Positions 1 to 7,044 of a stretch of 13,436 nucleotides of DNA are shown one piece after another. Within the stretch, counting starts at the first letter, position 1; every line of letters starts with the position of its first letter. The DNA comes from Calditrichaceae bacterium (GTDB lineage Bacteria; Calditrichota; Calditrichia; Calditrichales; Calditrichaceae), in assembly GCA_030592985.1 (NCBI GenBank), contig JAUVIB010000046.1, forward strand, positions 1-13,436. Direction: 5' to 3'. The translations under genes and the position numbers were made by a program. The notes below the pieces were generated by a model. It searched no databases. It was not told where the DNA came from and saw only the letters and a program-made list of their open reading frames with translations.

Positions 1-44
1 AAGATGAAGAAATTACAGGCAGTTTGGAACTGAAATTGGTATAA
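1..44 (+). CDS. Possible C-terminal end of an upstream gene (partial)
   Basis: The frame beginning at base 3 is open from the window edge to a TAA at 42-44 and reads DEEITGSLELKLV. The composition is protein-like, but only 13 residues are visible, so no family can be assigned and it could be chance. If real, the gene is separated from the next one by more than 300 bases, so the two need not share a transcript. Confidence 0.25.
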   Translation, partial: DEEITGSLELKLV

Positions 45-361
45 AACCTATTTTCGCACTTCTACTTCACTCAGCATAAACTTCATCAAACAGGTTTCTC
101 TCACTTTTACAACGAATCTATCTACGCAGGGTTTAGTTCTTCGCCTACCGGCCATCCAGTTTCCAGTCAGGTTTCCGGGGTGAAATTCTGTTACATATAT
201 TACTTGCAATTGAGACTTATTTGCATTAATATTGCACCGCTAACTTTCAAGAGTCTTTGTAAAAACCGAAACAATAGTCGATCGAAAAGTCTCGGGTTAG
301 GAACCAAAAATACAATGAGATGAAAGATGCAAAAGATATGCACAAGGGAGATTAAGTAAGA
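45..361. other. Gene-free leader upstream of the LolA-like gene
   Basis: No convincing reading frame is seen on either strand in these roughly 317 bases. The stretch holds one candidate sigma70-like promoter (204-232) and a purine-rich GGGAG at 346-350, about 11 bases before the ATG at 362, which may be a poorly spaced ribosome binding site. I see no riboswitch, terminator or repeat that I can support. Confidence 0.5.
204..232 (+). promoter_or_regulatory. Candidate sigma70-like promoter for the first gene
   Basis: TTGCAA at 204-209 is followed after exactly 17 bases by TAATAT at 227-232, close to the -35/-10 consensus. Initiation here would leave a leader of roughly 120 bases before the ATG at 362. 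Some FCB-group bacteria use a different promoter pattern, and AT-rich DNA gives such matches by chance, so this is only a candidate. Confidence 0.3.
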
Positions 362-1162
362 ATGTTTAAGGGAATTATTTTGTTATGCATAGCATTACTA
401 TTATGGGCGAGTAGTTATATAAATCCTGCTTATGCTCAAACTGCTAAACTGACTGGCAAAGACATTATACTTGAAGTCGATAACCGTCCCGATGGCGATG
501 ACCGCAAAAGCGTAATGCACATGACATTGATCAATAAAAGAGGCAGAACCAGAGAACGCACAGTTTTATCCTATCAAAAGGATTATGGAAAGGATACAAA
601 AGTAATTATGCTTTTCCAAAAACCGGCTGACGTCAAGGGGACAAGTTTTTTATCCTGGGAATACAACGATCCTGAAAAAGATGATGACCGCTGGCTATAT
701 CTACCGGCATTGAAAAAAGTGCGGCGTATATCAGGTTCCTCCAAAAACGACTATTTCATGGGTACCGATTTTACCTACGACGATTTGGGCGGCCGCTCCG
801 TGGATGAAGATATTCATGCACTGCTCCATGAAGAAGAAGTTGACGGCGTTAAATGCTGGGTTGTCGAATCTGCGCCCAAAGATAAAGATTATATGTATTC
901 TAAAGTGATAAGATGGATCAGGCAGGATTCATACGTCGCAGCGAAAGCGGAATACTATGATAAAATGGGGTTAATGATGAAAATCCTTACCATATCGGAT
1001 GTGCGTGAGCAGGATGGGTTTTGGACAATTTTTAAAATGAAAATGGACAATAAACAGGAAAAACACAAAACTATTCTGGAACTTGAAGATATGCATTATA
1101 ACACAAAGGTAAAAGACAGTATGTTTAAAGTTTCTAACCTGGAGCGCGGAAGGATAAAATGA
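362..1162 (+). CDS. Outer membrane lipoprotein-sorting protein, LolA-like fold (PF17131 type)
   Basis: A 266-residue secreted protein. Residues 1-26 form a Sec signal peptide with a hydrophobic core and a probable cleavage after AYA or AQ. The family hallmarks are visible: FQKPADVKGTSFLSWEY at about 85-101, DDRWLYLPALKKVRRI at about 108-123 and SSKNDYFMGTDFTYDDL at about 126-142. Proteins of this family have the lipid-cradling half-barrel fold of LolA/LolB, act in the periplasm, and are typically encoded beside MMPL/RND transporters, where they are thought to carry a hydrophobic cargo. The closest partner here is the RND gene at 7045, with a DUF1302-like barrel immediately downstream. The ATG at 362 is the only sensible start: an in-frame stop lies at 353-355. 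The cargo is unknown. Confidence 0.85.
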   Translation: MFKGIILLCIALLLWASSYINPAYAQTAKLTGKDIILEVDNRPDGDDRKSVMHMTLINKRGRTRERTVLSYQKDYGKDTKVIMLFQKPADVKGTSFLSWEYNDPEKDDDRWLYLPALKKVRRISGSSKNDYFMGTDFTYDDLGGRSVDEDIHALLHEEEVDGVKCWVVESAPKDKDYMYSKVIRWIRQDSYVAAKAEYYDKMGLMMKILTISDVREQDGFWTIFKMKMDNKQEKHKTILELEDMHYNTKVKDSMFKVSNLERGRIK

Positions 1163-1177
1163 ATCAATTACGAGTTA

Positions 1178-1193
1178 TCCGCCAGAAGGCGGA
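1178..1193. repeat. Short palindromic repeat, stem TCCGCC / GGCGGA
   Basis: A perfect 6-bp stem with an AGAA loop sits 16 bases after the stop of the LolA-like gene. No T-run follows, so it is not a typical intrinsic terminator. The motif recurs in altered form at 1279-1290, which suggests an interspersed repeat rather than a local regulatory hairpin. Confidence 0.5.
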
Positions 1194-1244
1194 CTTGCAT
1201 TAGCAGGCGAATTACAAACTCTTAAACGATTAAGCAGTATTGAA

Positions 1245-2507
1245 TTGAGTTCACCTTTAATAAATGGTCATGCCAAGGGGCGGATCCGCCTGCTGACGAA
1301 TTTCAGGGAATTGTTGATAGCGCTGTTTTTGATAACGCCATCTTATGCCCAATTGGAAGTGAACGGATTTGTGGACAGTTACCATGCCGTGCGTATTAAA
1401 GAACCGAATGATTTTTTAAGTTCACAAACCCGGGTACGTCTGGAAATGCTGACCCAAGGTGATGCCGCGCTGGCATTCGCCTCGGTTAACGCAGTGAAGA
1501 ACCACATCCTGCCATCACTGAACGGCATCGAATTACGGGAGGCTTATCTCGAATATGCTGCCGAGATTTGGGATTTTCGTATTGGCAGGCAGATCATCAT
1601 CTGGGGTAATGCCGATGGCGTGCAAATCACTGATGTCATCTCGCCGATGGATTTAACGGAATTTTTAGCCCGGGATTATGATGATATCCGTATTCCGGTT
1701 GATGCCTTAATATTTAGATATTTAAGGGAATGCACCAATTTCGAACTCATCTGGGTTCCTATTTTTCAGGCTGCAATTCTACCGGACGAGTATAATTCTT
1801 GGGCTGTCAAAACTGAATTTCCGGCAGATTTTGATGTTACTTATGAAAACCCGTTGATGCCGGAGAAAAAATTAAGTAACAGCGAATTTGGCGGGAAAAT
1901 ATCTTTTTATTTAACCGGTATCGATCTGGCGCTCTCATCGCTGTATACCTGGGATAAATTGCCAGTGATGAATCGAACCCTGACAGATGTTAATAATCTG
2001 AGTATTCGGGCGGAACATCATCGATTGACCTTCGTGGGATTAGAATTTTCCAAGCCTTACCATAAATTCGTTATTCGCGGTGAGGCCGCTTATTACAAAG
2101 GAAAGTATCTCGAACCCGCATCTTTTGATGACATGTTAATGCAAAAAAACACTATCAATTGCTTATTAGGTTTAGACTGGTCTCCCGGCGGCAATTGGTC
2201 GCTTAGCGCACAGTTTGCAGACAATTTTATTTTGGATTACGATAAAAATATTCTCAATGAAGAACACACTATGATTTCCACGATAAACATATCGAAGAAA
2301 TTATTCCGGGAAACGCTGACAATATCATCAATGGGATATTTAGGGATAAATGATAAAGATTGCTTTACGCGGAGCAGCATGGATTATGCGCTAACCGATG
2401 AATTGCACCTGTTAGCCGGCTTCGATATTTTTATCGGCGACAAAGGAATGTTTGGTCAATTTAAAGATAACAATGAGGTTTGGGTGAAATCGAAGTATAG
2501 TTTTTAA
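1245..2507 (+). CDS. DUF1302-like outer membrane beta-barrel protein
   Basis: A 420-residue predicted outer-membrane barrel that ends in the aromatic YSF expected of BAM substrates. The DUF1302-type core is clear: GRQIIIWGNADG at 114-125, ITDVISPMDLTEFL at about 128-141 and RIPVDALIFRYL at about 149-160. Such proteins are known companions of MMPL/RND pumps and LolA-like or DUF1329 proteins, and may form the outer-membrane part of an export system. The start is doubtful. The TTG at 1245 has no good ribosome binding site, and the first 20 codons overlap palindromic repeat sequence. The hydrophobic segment ELLIALFLITPSYAQ (22-36) looks like the natural signal peptide. A TTG at 1314 preceded by AGGGA is an alternative, but it would leave a signal peptide without a positive N-region. 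The N-terminus may have been altered by repeat insertion. Confidence 0.75.
   Translation: MSSPLINGHAKGRIRLLTNFRELLIALFLITPSYAQLEVNGFVDSYHAVRIKEPNDFLSSQTRVRLEMLTQGDAALAFASVNAVKNHILPSLNGIELREAYLEYAAEIWDFRIGRQIIIWGNADGVQITDVISPMDLTEFLARDYDDIRIPVDALIFRYLRECTNFELIWVPIFQAAILPDEYNSWAVKTEFPADFDVTYENPLMPEKKLSNSEFGGKISFYLTGIDLALSSLYTWDKLPVMNRTLTDVNNLSIRAEHHRLTFVGLEFSKPYHKFVIRGEAAYYKGKYLEPASFDDMLMQKNTINCLLGLDWSPGGNWSLSAQFADNFILDYDKNILNEEHTMISTINISKKLFRETLTISSMGYLGINDKDCFTRSSMDYALTDELHLLAGFDIFIGDKGMFGQFKDNNEVWVKSKYSF
1279..1290. repeat. Perfect 12-bp palindrome GGCGGATCCGCC within a 5' coding end
   Basis: This self-complementary 12-mer lies in the predicted N-terminal codons of the barrel gene. Its arms match those of the hairpin at 1178-1193. 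It probably belongs to the same repeat family and encodes the residues around GRIR, which do not look like part of a normal signal peptide. Confidence 0.45.
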
Positions 2508-2529
2508 TAATGAAAATGATTTTCATAAT
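2507..2529. promoter_or_regulatory. Fur-type operator (inverted repeat) upstream of the heme receptor
   Basis: TGAAAAT (2511-2517), a central G (2518) and ATTTTCA (2519-2525) form a perfect 7-1-7 inverted repeat. It extends to 11-1-11 over 2507-2529 with a single mismatched pair. This closely resembles the classical Fur box TGATAAT-N-ATTATCA. It starts on the last base of the barrel gene's stop codon and ends 16 bases before the ATG at 2546, a good position for repressing the TonB receptor operon under iron sufficiency. A DtxR/IdeR-like or other metal repressor could also bind such a site; no regulator gene is in the window. Confidence 0.7.
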
Positions 2530-2545
2530 CAGAAGAGACTGAAAC

Positions 2546-4672
2546 ATGAGTAAAAAAATACTTATCTATTTACAGGTCATTTTCTCCCTGGCGCTCACAG
2601 TAATTAGGGCAGACGCTTCTGATGACTATGGTTGTATAAAAGGGAGAATTCTAAATGCTGAGAATGATGACCCCTTGTATGGCGCCAATATAATTATTGT
2701 TGAAAACAAGCAAGGCGCCATATCCGGTAAAAACGGATATTTCATTGTGAAGGATCTTCCAATGGGAACATATACGCTGCGAGTCGCTTTTATGGGATTT
2801 GCCGCTGGGGAAAAAGAGGTTGTTTTAAAAAGTTCTGATACTGTGATTGATTTTCGTTTAAGGGAAACGGTCATGGGTGCAGATGCAATCGTGGTAACGG
2901 CAACCCGAACTGAAAAAGCATTGAAGGACGTCCCAATACTCACCGGGCTTATTTCCAGACGGCAGTTGGAAAGTATCGGCGCAGTTACGGTTAAGGATGC
3001 CTTGCAAGAGCTTCCGAGTCTGGAATTTTTGCCAAATGCACATGGAGCGAATATTATGATGCATGGTTTAGGTCCTAAATATATTCTTTTTTTAGTGGAC
3101 GGCGAACGTATTGCAGGCGAAGTGCGCGGAAATATTAATTTTTCCCGTCTAAACACGGCAAACATCGAACGCATCGAAATTGTTAAGGGCGCGGCCTCAT
3201 CGCTGTATGGTTCTAATGCCATTGGCGGAGTGGTTAACATTATTACTCAAAAGACAAAATATCCGCTTGAGCTGCAGCTTAATTCACGGTTTTCAAAGTA
3301 TAATGAGCTGGCTCTGGGAGGAACGCTGGGTTTGAAATACAAAAGATTTACTTCTAAAACTGATGTTATATATAAAAAAACAGACGGTTATGATTTAGAT
3401 CCAGCTACGATTAATTATACCGTTGATAAATATGAGGATATTAACTTCGGTCAAAAATTCTCTTTTCAGCTAACTGATGAGTTAAATCTATCTACTTCCG
3501 GAAGCTATTATATTCTGGAGCGGTTTGATGCAACACGAACAGTCAAATTTAAACATCGAAAATATTATGACTTAACATATAATGTAAAAGCGCAATATCT
3601 GTTCAATGACAGGGCGATGATTGAGTCAAGCTGGCATTCGGATACTTATGATACAAAGGATGTGTTTGAAAAGCTTCAGGATGAGGAAAGGCTGACCTAT
3701 CAACATCGATATAATAATGGCAGGTTAATGAGCAATTTCCAGTTAGGCGATAATCATCAATTTACGCTGGGAAGTGAATTGATTCAGGAAAAAGTCTTTT
3801 CCACTCGTATCACCGGCGAGACACATACAGCCGATGATTGGGTGTTTTTTGCTCAGGATGATATAAAATGGACGGCCCTGTGGAGCTTTGTTCCGGGATT
3901 TCGCTATGATTATCATTCTGAATATGGCTCTCATTTTTGCCCGAAGATTTCCGCAATGTACCAGGCGCTGCCGTTCAATTTTCGAGCCGGTTATGACATG
4001 GGTTTTAAAGCGCCCACCTTAAAAGAACTGTACATGAATTGGGATCATGGAGGCGGAGGCCCTTATGTTTTCGGCAATCCGGATTTAAAACCCGAAACAT
4101 CCAATTATGGCTCTTTATCAATCGAATTTATTAATAATTACCTTAATTGGTCTGTCTCTTTATTCCGGACTGATTTAAAGGATATGATCGACACCAGGAG
4201 TGCGCCGGGCGATCCAAATACAAATTATTATGGAAATGTCGCTAAAGCCATGACCCAGGGAATTGAAGCGTTGGCTAAGGTTGACGCCGGATCCGGAATT
4301 GCTCTGAAGGCTGGTTACGGCTTTATTGATACCGAAGATAAAACTACCGGCAGGGAATTATTTGGGCGGGCCAATCATTCGGGGACTATTAGTCTGGAAT
4401 ACACCAATAACAGATATGACTTTAATTTTAATCTGCGCGGAAAGTTTACCGGGGAAAAATTGATATACGAAGATGAGGATGAAGCCATAGGCGCTGTCAC
4501 CAAACACAAACAAGCTCCTTATGCCATTTGGAGGTTTACATTCAATAAGAAGCTTTTTTCATGTATAACCTTAACATTCGGTATAGACAACCTGTTTGAT
4601 TATATGGATAAAGACTATTTAACTACGCCGGGACGAAAATATTATGGCGGTGTTAATATCACATACAAATAA
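2546..4672 (+). CDS. TonB-dependent outer membrane receptor, probably for heme (HmuR-like)
   Basis: A 708-residue receptor, of usual length. A signal peptide ends near residue 24 (RADA). It is followed by a carboxypeptidase-regulatory-like domain (about 28-107), a TonB-box-like DAIVVTATR at 113-121, a plug domain (about 125-235, with ERIEIVKGAASSLYGSNAIGG) and a 22-strand-type barrel to the C-terminus. Heme-receptor signatures are visible: FKAPTLKELY at 487-496, corresponding to the FRAP box, and NPDLKPE at 511-517, corresponding to the NPDL box, with His501 between them where heme receptors carry a ligand histidine. An HmuY-family gene follows after 26 bases, which supports heme over a ferric siderophore or vitamin B12. 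A Fur-type operator lies just upstream. The substrate is inferred. Confidence 0.8.
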   Translation: MSKKILIYLQVIFSLALTVIRADASDDYGCIKGRILNAENDDPLYGANIIIVENKQGAISGKNGYFIVKDLPMGTYTLRVAFMGFAAGEKEVVLKSSDTVIDFRLRETVMGADAIVVTATRTEKALKDVPILTGLISRRQLESIGAVTVKDALQELPSLEFLPNAHGANIMMHGLGPKYILFLVDGERIAGEVRGNINFSRLNTANIERIEIVKGAASSLYGSNAIGGVVNIITQKTKYPLELQLNSRFSKYNELALGGTLGLKYKRFTSKTDVIYKKTDGYDLDPATINYTVDKYEDINFGQKFSFQLTDELNLSTSGSYYILERFDATRTVKFKHRKYYDLTYNVKAQYLFNDRAMIESSWHSDTYDTKDVFEKLQDEERLTYQHRYNNGRLMSNFQLGDNHQFTLGSELIQEKVFSTRITGETHTADDWVFFAQDDIKWTALWSFVPGFRYDYHSEYGSHFCPKISAMYQALPFNFRAGYDMGFKAPTLKELYMNWDHGGGGPYVFGNPDLKPETSNYGSLSIEFINNYLNWSVSLFRTDLKDMIDTRSAPGDPNTNYYGNVAKAMTQGIEALAKVDAGSGIALKAGYGFIDTEDKTTGRELFGRANHSGTISLEYTNNRYDFNFNLRGKFTGEKLIYEDEDEAIGAVTKHKQAPYAIWRFTFNKKLFSCITLTFGIDNLFDYMDKDYLTTPGRKYYGGVNITYK

Positions 4673-4698
4673 TTTTAATTTAACGGAGGATTAAAAAA

Positions 4699-5304
4699 AT
4701 GAAGAAATCTTTTAGTATGTCTAAAATTTTTGCAGCTGTTTTTTTGCTATTTTTTATGATTATCAGCTGCAGTGATGAAAATGTTACAGGCCCGCCTCCC
4801 AGCGGTATCGACAAGGAACTGATGATTGACGCATCAAGCAAAACAGAATGGGTTTATTTTTCTTTTTCTAAGGGAGATACCGTAACTATCGCTGAATCAA
4901 ACAGCTCGTTAGAATGGGACCTTGGCCTCAGACGTTACCATTTTAAAACAAACAGCGGAACATCCGGTTCAGGTCAAGGCGGCGCCGTTAATATGGGTAA
5001 TGTGGATTTTGCTTCTATAACTGAAGCTCCGGAAAGCGGATATACGGTTGATGATTCGGTAACTTTTCAAGGCCACGGCGGGCCTATAACTTATTCGCTC
5101 AATCCTGTTCTGGAAGGTTGGGCAACAATGGAAGGCATGCCCCCTGTATTTGTTGCTACTGACAGCATTTACGTGTTGAAAACTGCCGACGGCAAGTATG
5201 CTAAATTATGGTTAAAGAATTATTATAACGATGAGGGCACATCAGGATATATAACTCTTCAGTATTTCTATCAACCGGATGACGGACGAGATTTGAAAGA
5301 ATAG
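4699..5304 (+). CDS. HmuY-family heme-binding lipoprotein (hemophore-like)
   Basis: A 201-residue lipoprotein whose signal sequence ends in the lipobox IISC, with lipidation at Cys24. The HmuY family core is recognisable: an ASSKTEWVYFSFSKGD strand region (45-60), then LEWDLGLRRYHFKTNSGTSG (71-90) and a C-terminal YAKLWLKNYYND...YITLQYFY (167-191). In Porphyromonas gingivalis, HmuY is a surface lipoprotein that takes heme from host proteins through two axial histidines and hands it to HmuR. This protein contains exactly two histidines, His81 and His126, which are the obvious candidate ligands, although other family members use methionine. A strong GGAGG at 4685-4689 precedes the ATG. Gene order, receptor then HmuY, is the reverse of P. 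gingivalis hmuYR. Confidence 0.8.
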   Translation: MKKSFSMSKIFAAVFLLFFMIISCSDENVTGPPPSGIDKELMIDASSKTEWVYFSFSKGDTVTIAESNSSLEWDLGLRRYHFKTNSGTSGSGQGGAVNMGNVDFASITEAPESGYTVDDSVTFQGHGGPITYSLNPVLEGWATMEGMPPVFVATDSIYVLKTADGKYAKLWLKNYYNDEGTSGYITLQYFYQPDDGRDLKE

Positions 5305-5330
5305 TTTTTTTTATCAATAGGAGTGCAAAA

Positions 5331-6140
5331 ATGAGAAATATTAAAACAGGACTCATTCTGAGTCTATTCATTGCATTAAGTCTAAGCTTTTCAACCCCGG
5401 CTTTCAGCCACACATTTTGGCTAAACGCTACAGAGTATTTTCCTGAAATCTATTCTCCGGAATATGGCGCAAAAACAAATATTTATTTTGGCTGGGGACA
5501 TAGATATCCTGTGAGTGATTTCCTCTCAGCGGATAAATTAAACGAGTTTAACTTGATTACGCCAACGGGAAAAAGCAAACCAATAAAGCCCGGCGTTGGG
5601 GGATTTCTGGCAACGGAAGTAAGCTTTTCTGAAAAAGGATCCTATATAGTTACTGCAGCCTTGAAGCCGGGATTCTATACGATGTATATGAAAGATGGTA
5701 AAATCCATCACAAAAGCGTGCCCAAAACAGGATTAAGCGGAGTGATCCTGAGTCTTCATTTCGAGCAGTATGCCAAATCGCTGATTAATGTGGACAGTGC
5801 GGATAATTCTTTCCTTAAACCCGTGGGACATACGCTGGAAATCATACCTCTTGCGAATCCAGCCGATTTGAATGTGGGAGATTATCTTTCGGTTCAGGTA
5901 TTATTCAAAGGCAGACCGGCGAGATTCTGCCCGCTGTATGGCACGTATGCCGGATTTTCAACCGGTGATGATTTTGCTTTTGTTACAACCGCAGATGGGC
6001 AAGGAAAAGCCAAAATAAGAATTTTACATCACGGTACATGGCTGCTTAAGGCAAAGAAAAAATATCCTGCTCCGGATGAACTTAAGGATAAGTGCGATGA
6101 GATGTCCTATACAGCGACATTTACCTTTGAAGTGAAGTGA
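5331..6140 (+). CDS. Secreted DUF4198 domain protein
   Basis: A 269-residue exported protein with a signal peptide to about residue 26 (STPAFS). Cleavage there would leave a mature N-terminus beginning HTFWL, the conserved His-x-x-W start of DUF4198 proteins, which are often annotated as periplasmic components linked to cobalt or nickel uptake and often lie beside TonB-dependent receptors. Further family-like segments are FGWGHRYPV near 45-53, an N-terminal Ig-like region ending in GSYIVTAALKPGFY, and a second beta-rich region with DLNVGDYLSVQVLFKGRPA. The gene follows the HmuY gene by 26 bases with an AGGAG at 5319-5323, so the two are almost certainly cotranscribed. The role in heme or metal handling is inferred from context; no biochemical function is established for the domain. 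Confidence 0.75.
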   Translation: MRNIKTGLILSLFIALSLSFSTPAFSHTFWLNATEYFPEIYSPEYGAKTNIYFGWGHRYPVSDFLSADKLNEFNLITPTGKSKPIKPGVGGFLATEVSFSEKGSYIVTAALKPGFYTMYMKDGKIHHKSVPKTGLSGVILSLHFEQYAKSLINVDSADNSFLKPVGHTLEIIPLANPADLNVGDYLSVQVLFKGRPARFCPLYGTYAGFSTGDDFAFVTTADGQGKAKIRILHHGTWLLKAKKKYPAPDELKDKCDEMSYTATFTFEVK

Positions 6141-6151
6141 CTGACACAGAA

Positions 6152-6184
6152 GATCTCTCGCAGATTTGAAACCTGCGGGAGGTC
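6152..6184. repeat. Long palindromic repeat: 12-bp stem, 9-base loop
   Basis: GATCTCTCGCAG (6152-6163) pairs along its whole length with CTGCGGGAGGTC (6173-6184), with two G-U wobbles in RNA, around the loop ATTTGAAAC. It starts 12 bases after the stop of the DUF4198 gene. It has no T-run, so it resembles the 'acctgcgaggt' class of dispersed palindromes common in many environmental bacteria more than an intrinsic terminator. It could still protect or attenuate the upstream transcript. Confidence 0.6.
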
Positions 6185-6241
6185 CTCTACTAATTCAATG
6201 CTTTAAAGCTATTTTGTATTTTGTGCGTTTCTGTGTCATCT

Positions 6242-6391
6242 GCTTCATGGATATTGTTTGTACTATTAGCTGCATATTCTATAACAATCCATTTTACTGT
6301 CATTGCAGAAGAAAGGTATTGCCTGAAAACTTATGACGCGGAGTACAGACAGTATATGAAAAAAGTACCGCGGTATTTTTTATTTTTTTAA
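6242..6391 (+). pseudogene. C-terminal remnant of a PEMT/isoprenylcysteine-type membrane methyltransferase
   Basis: The frame ending at the TAA of 6389-6391 is open back to a stop at 6191-6193. It reads a hydrophobic helix (ASWILFVLLAAYSITIHF) followed by EERYCLKTYDAEYRQYMKKV and PRYFLFF. The pattern H-F-x-x-x-x-x-E-E-R, then Y-x-x-E-Y-x-x-Y and VPRY, is the C-terminal signature of the phospholipid/isoprenylcysteine O-methyltransferase family (PEMT, ICMT). A whole enzyme has about 150-220 residues; only about 50 recognisable ones remain. There is no in-frame ATG, and the upstream part is replaced by unrelated sequence containing a palindromic repeat. It ends 13 bases before the flavodoxin-like ATG, suggesting the intact gene once preceded that gene in an operon. 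Identification is from motif memory, not a search. Confidence 0.6.
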
Positions 6392-6404
6392 AGCAGGAAA
6401 AACT

Positions 6405-7007
6405 ATGAATAAAATACTCATTACATATTTTTCAGAGTCTGGCTCTACCCGTGAAACGGCGGATATTATAGCTAAACAGCTTTTGAATGATGGCATTAAT
6501 GTTGACGTGCGTTCTGTTAAAGATGTAGAGCAGATATCAGATTATGAAGCAATAATCATCGGCACGCCCAACTGGTATGGTAAACCCGTGCCAAAGGTTA
6601 AAAAGTTCCTGAAAAAACATCAAAATGAGTTAGGCAAAATACCGGCAGCCTTTTTCTTCACTTGTTTAAGTCTTTCGGAAATTGCCGCTGAAGCGCCGCC
6701 GGCTTTCCCCATCTATAAAGACCCAATTTTTGACCAGCAGGCAAAGCCTTTGAACGAAATGACTTCATGGGAGAAAAGTCATGCCGCATCTCTTTATATC
6801 AGGAATCTGGCTAAAATAGCGCCAGAGCTTAAACCAGCCACGATGGCTTTTTTTAAAGGCAGACTGGATTTTAAACGCTTGAGTTTTTTCAATAGAATGA
6901 TAATGAAATTTATCACCTTGATAAATAAGGAAATACGAGAAGGTGAATATTTAAACCACGAAGCAATTCGTGATTGGGCAAAGGAATTATCATTAAAATT
7001 ATTGTGA
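6405..7007 (+). CDS. Flavodoxin-fold protein, HemG-like (possible menaquinone-dependent protoporphyrinogen oxidase)
   Basis: A 200-residue cytoplasmic protein without a signal peptide. The FMN phosphate loop is YFSESGSTRETA (8-19) and the second flavin loop GTPNWYGKPVPKVKKFL (53-69). The distal part, with FKGRLDFKRLSFFNRMIMKFI followed by a hydrophilic stretch and a C-terminal DWAKEL, resembles E. coli HemG (GALRYPRYRWYDRFMIKLI ... ANFAREI), a long-chain flavodoxin that oxidises protoporphyrinogen IX using menaquinone. Heme-uptake genes upstream and menaquinone genes downstream fit such a role. A general flavodoxin or heme-linked electron donor, as flavodoxin HmuF is in Fusobacterium heme operons, is an alternative. 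A weak AGGAAA at 6395-6400 precedes the ATG. Assignment to the flavodoxin fold is firm; HemG activity is not. Confidence 0.75.
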   Translation: MNKILITYFSESGSTRETADIIAKQLLNDGINVDVRSVKDVEQISDYEAIIIGTPNWYGKPVPKVKKFLKKHQNELGKIPAAFFFTCLSLSEIAAEAPPAFPIYKDPIFDQQAKPLNEMTSWEKSHAASLYIRNLAKIAPELKPATMAFFKGRLDFKRLSFFNRMIMKFITLINKEIREGEYLNHEAIRDWAKELSLKLL

Positions 7008-7019
7008 AAATGACTTTTA
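7005..7019. promoter_or_regulatory. Weaker Fur-like 7-1-7 repeat upstream of the RND gene
   Basis: TGAAAAT (7005-7011), G, then ACTTTTA (7013-7019): the left arm and centre are identical to the operator at 2511-2518, and 5 of 7 positions of the right arm match. Its TGA is the stop codon of the flavodoxin-like gene, and it lies about 25 bases before the ATG at 7045. Position and similarity suggest a second iron-regulated start, but part of the match is explained by the coding end, so support is modest. Confidence 0.35.
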
Positions 7020-7044
7020 AAATCATAAACACAAGGAAATAAAA

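Larger units (their letters stand above)
1178..1294. mobile_element. Possible small non-coding repeat insertion (MITE-like) across the barrel gene's 5' end
   Basis: TCCGCC (1178-1183) is the reverse complement of GGCGGA (1279-1284), and AGCAGGCG (1202-1209) is the exact reverse complement of CGCCTGCT (1287-1294). These nested inverted repeats bound about 117 bases that contain the apparent TTG start of the next gene. No transposase or target-site duplication is identified, so a MITE-like origin is only a hypothesis; two independent repeat copies would look similar. Confidence 0.25.

Noticed and set aside
2626..3240. A 204-codon reading frame on the minus strand inside the TonB receptor gene
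   Set aside because: It lies wholly antisense to a receptor with clear domain motifs, has no family features of its own and no ribosome binding site; it is a shadow frame.
6359..6388. A-run, TACCGCGGTA palindrome, T-run resembling an intrinsic terminator
   Set aside because: With a four-base loop the stem keeps only one G-C pair, and the sequence is explained by the coding remnant ending KKVPRYFLFF; it would also sit right before the flavodoxin gene.
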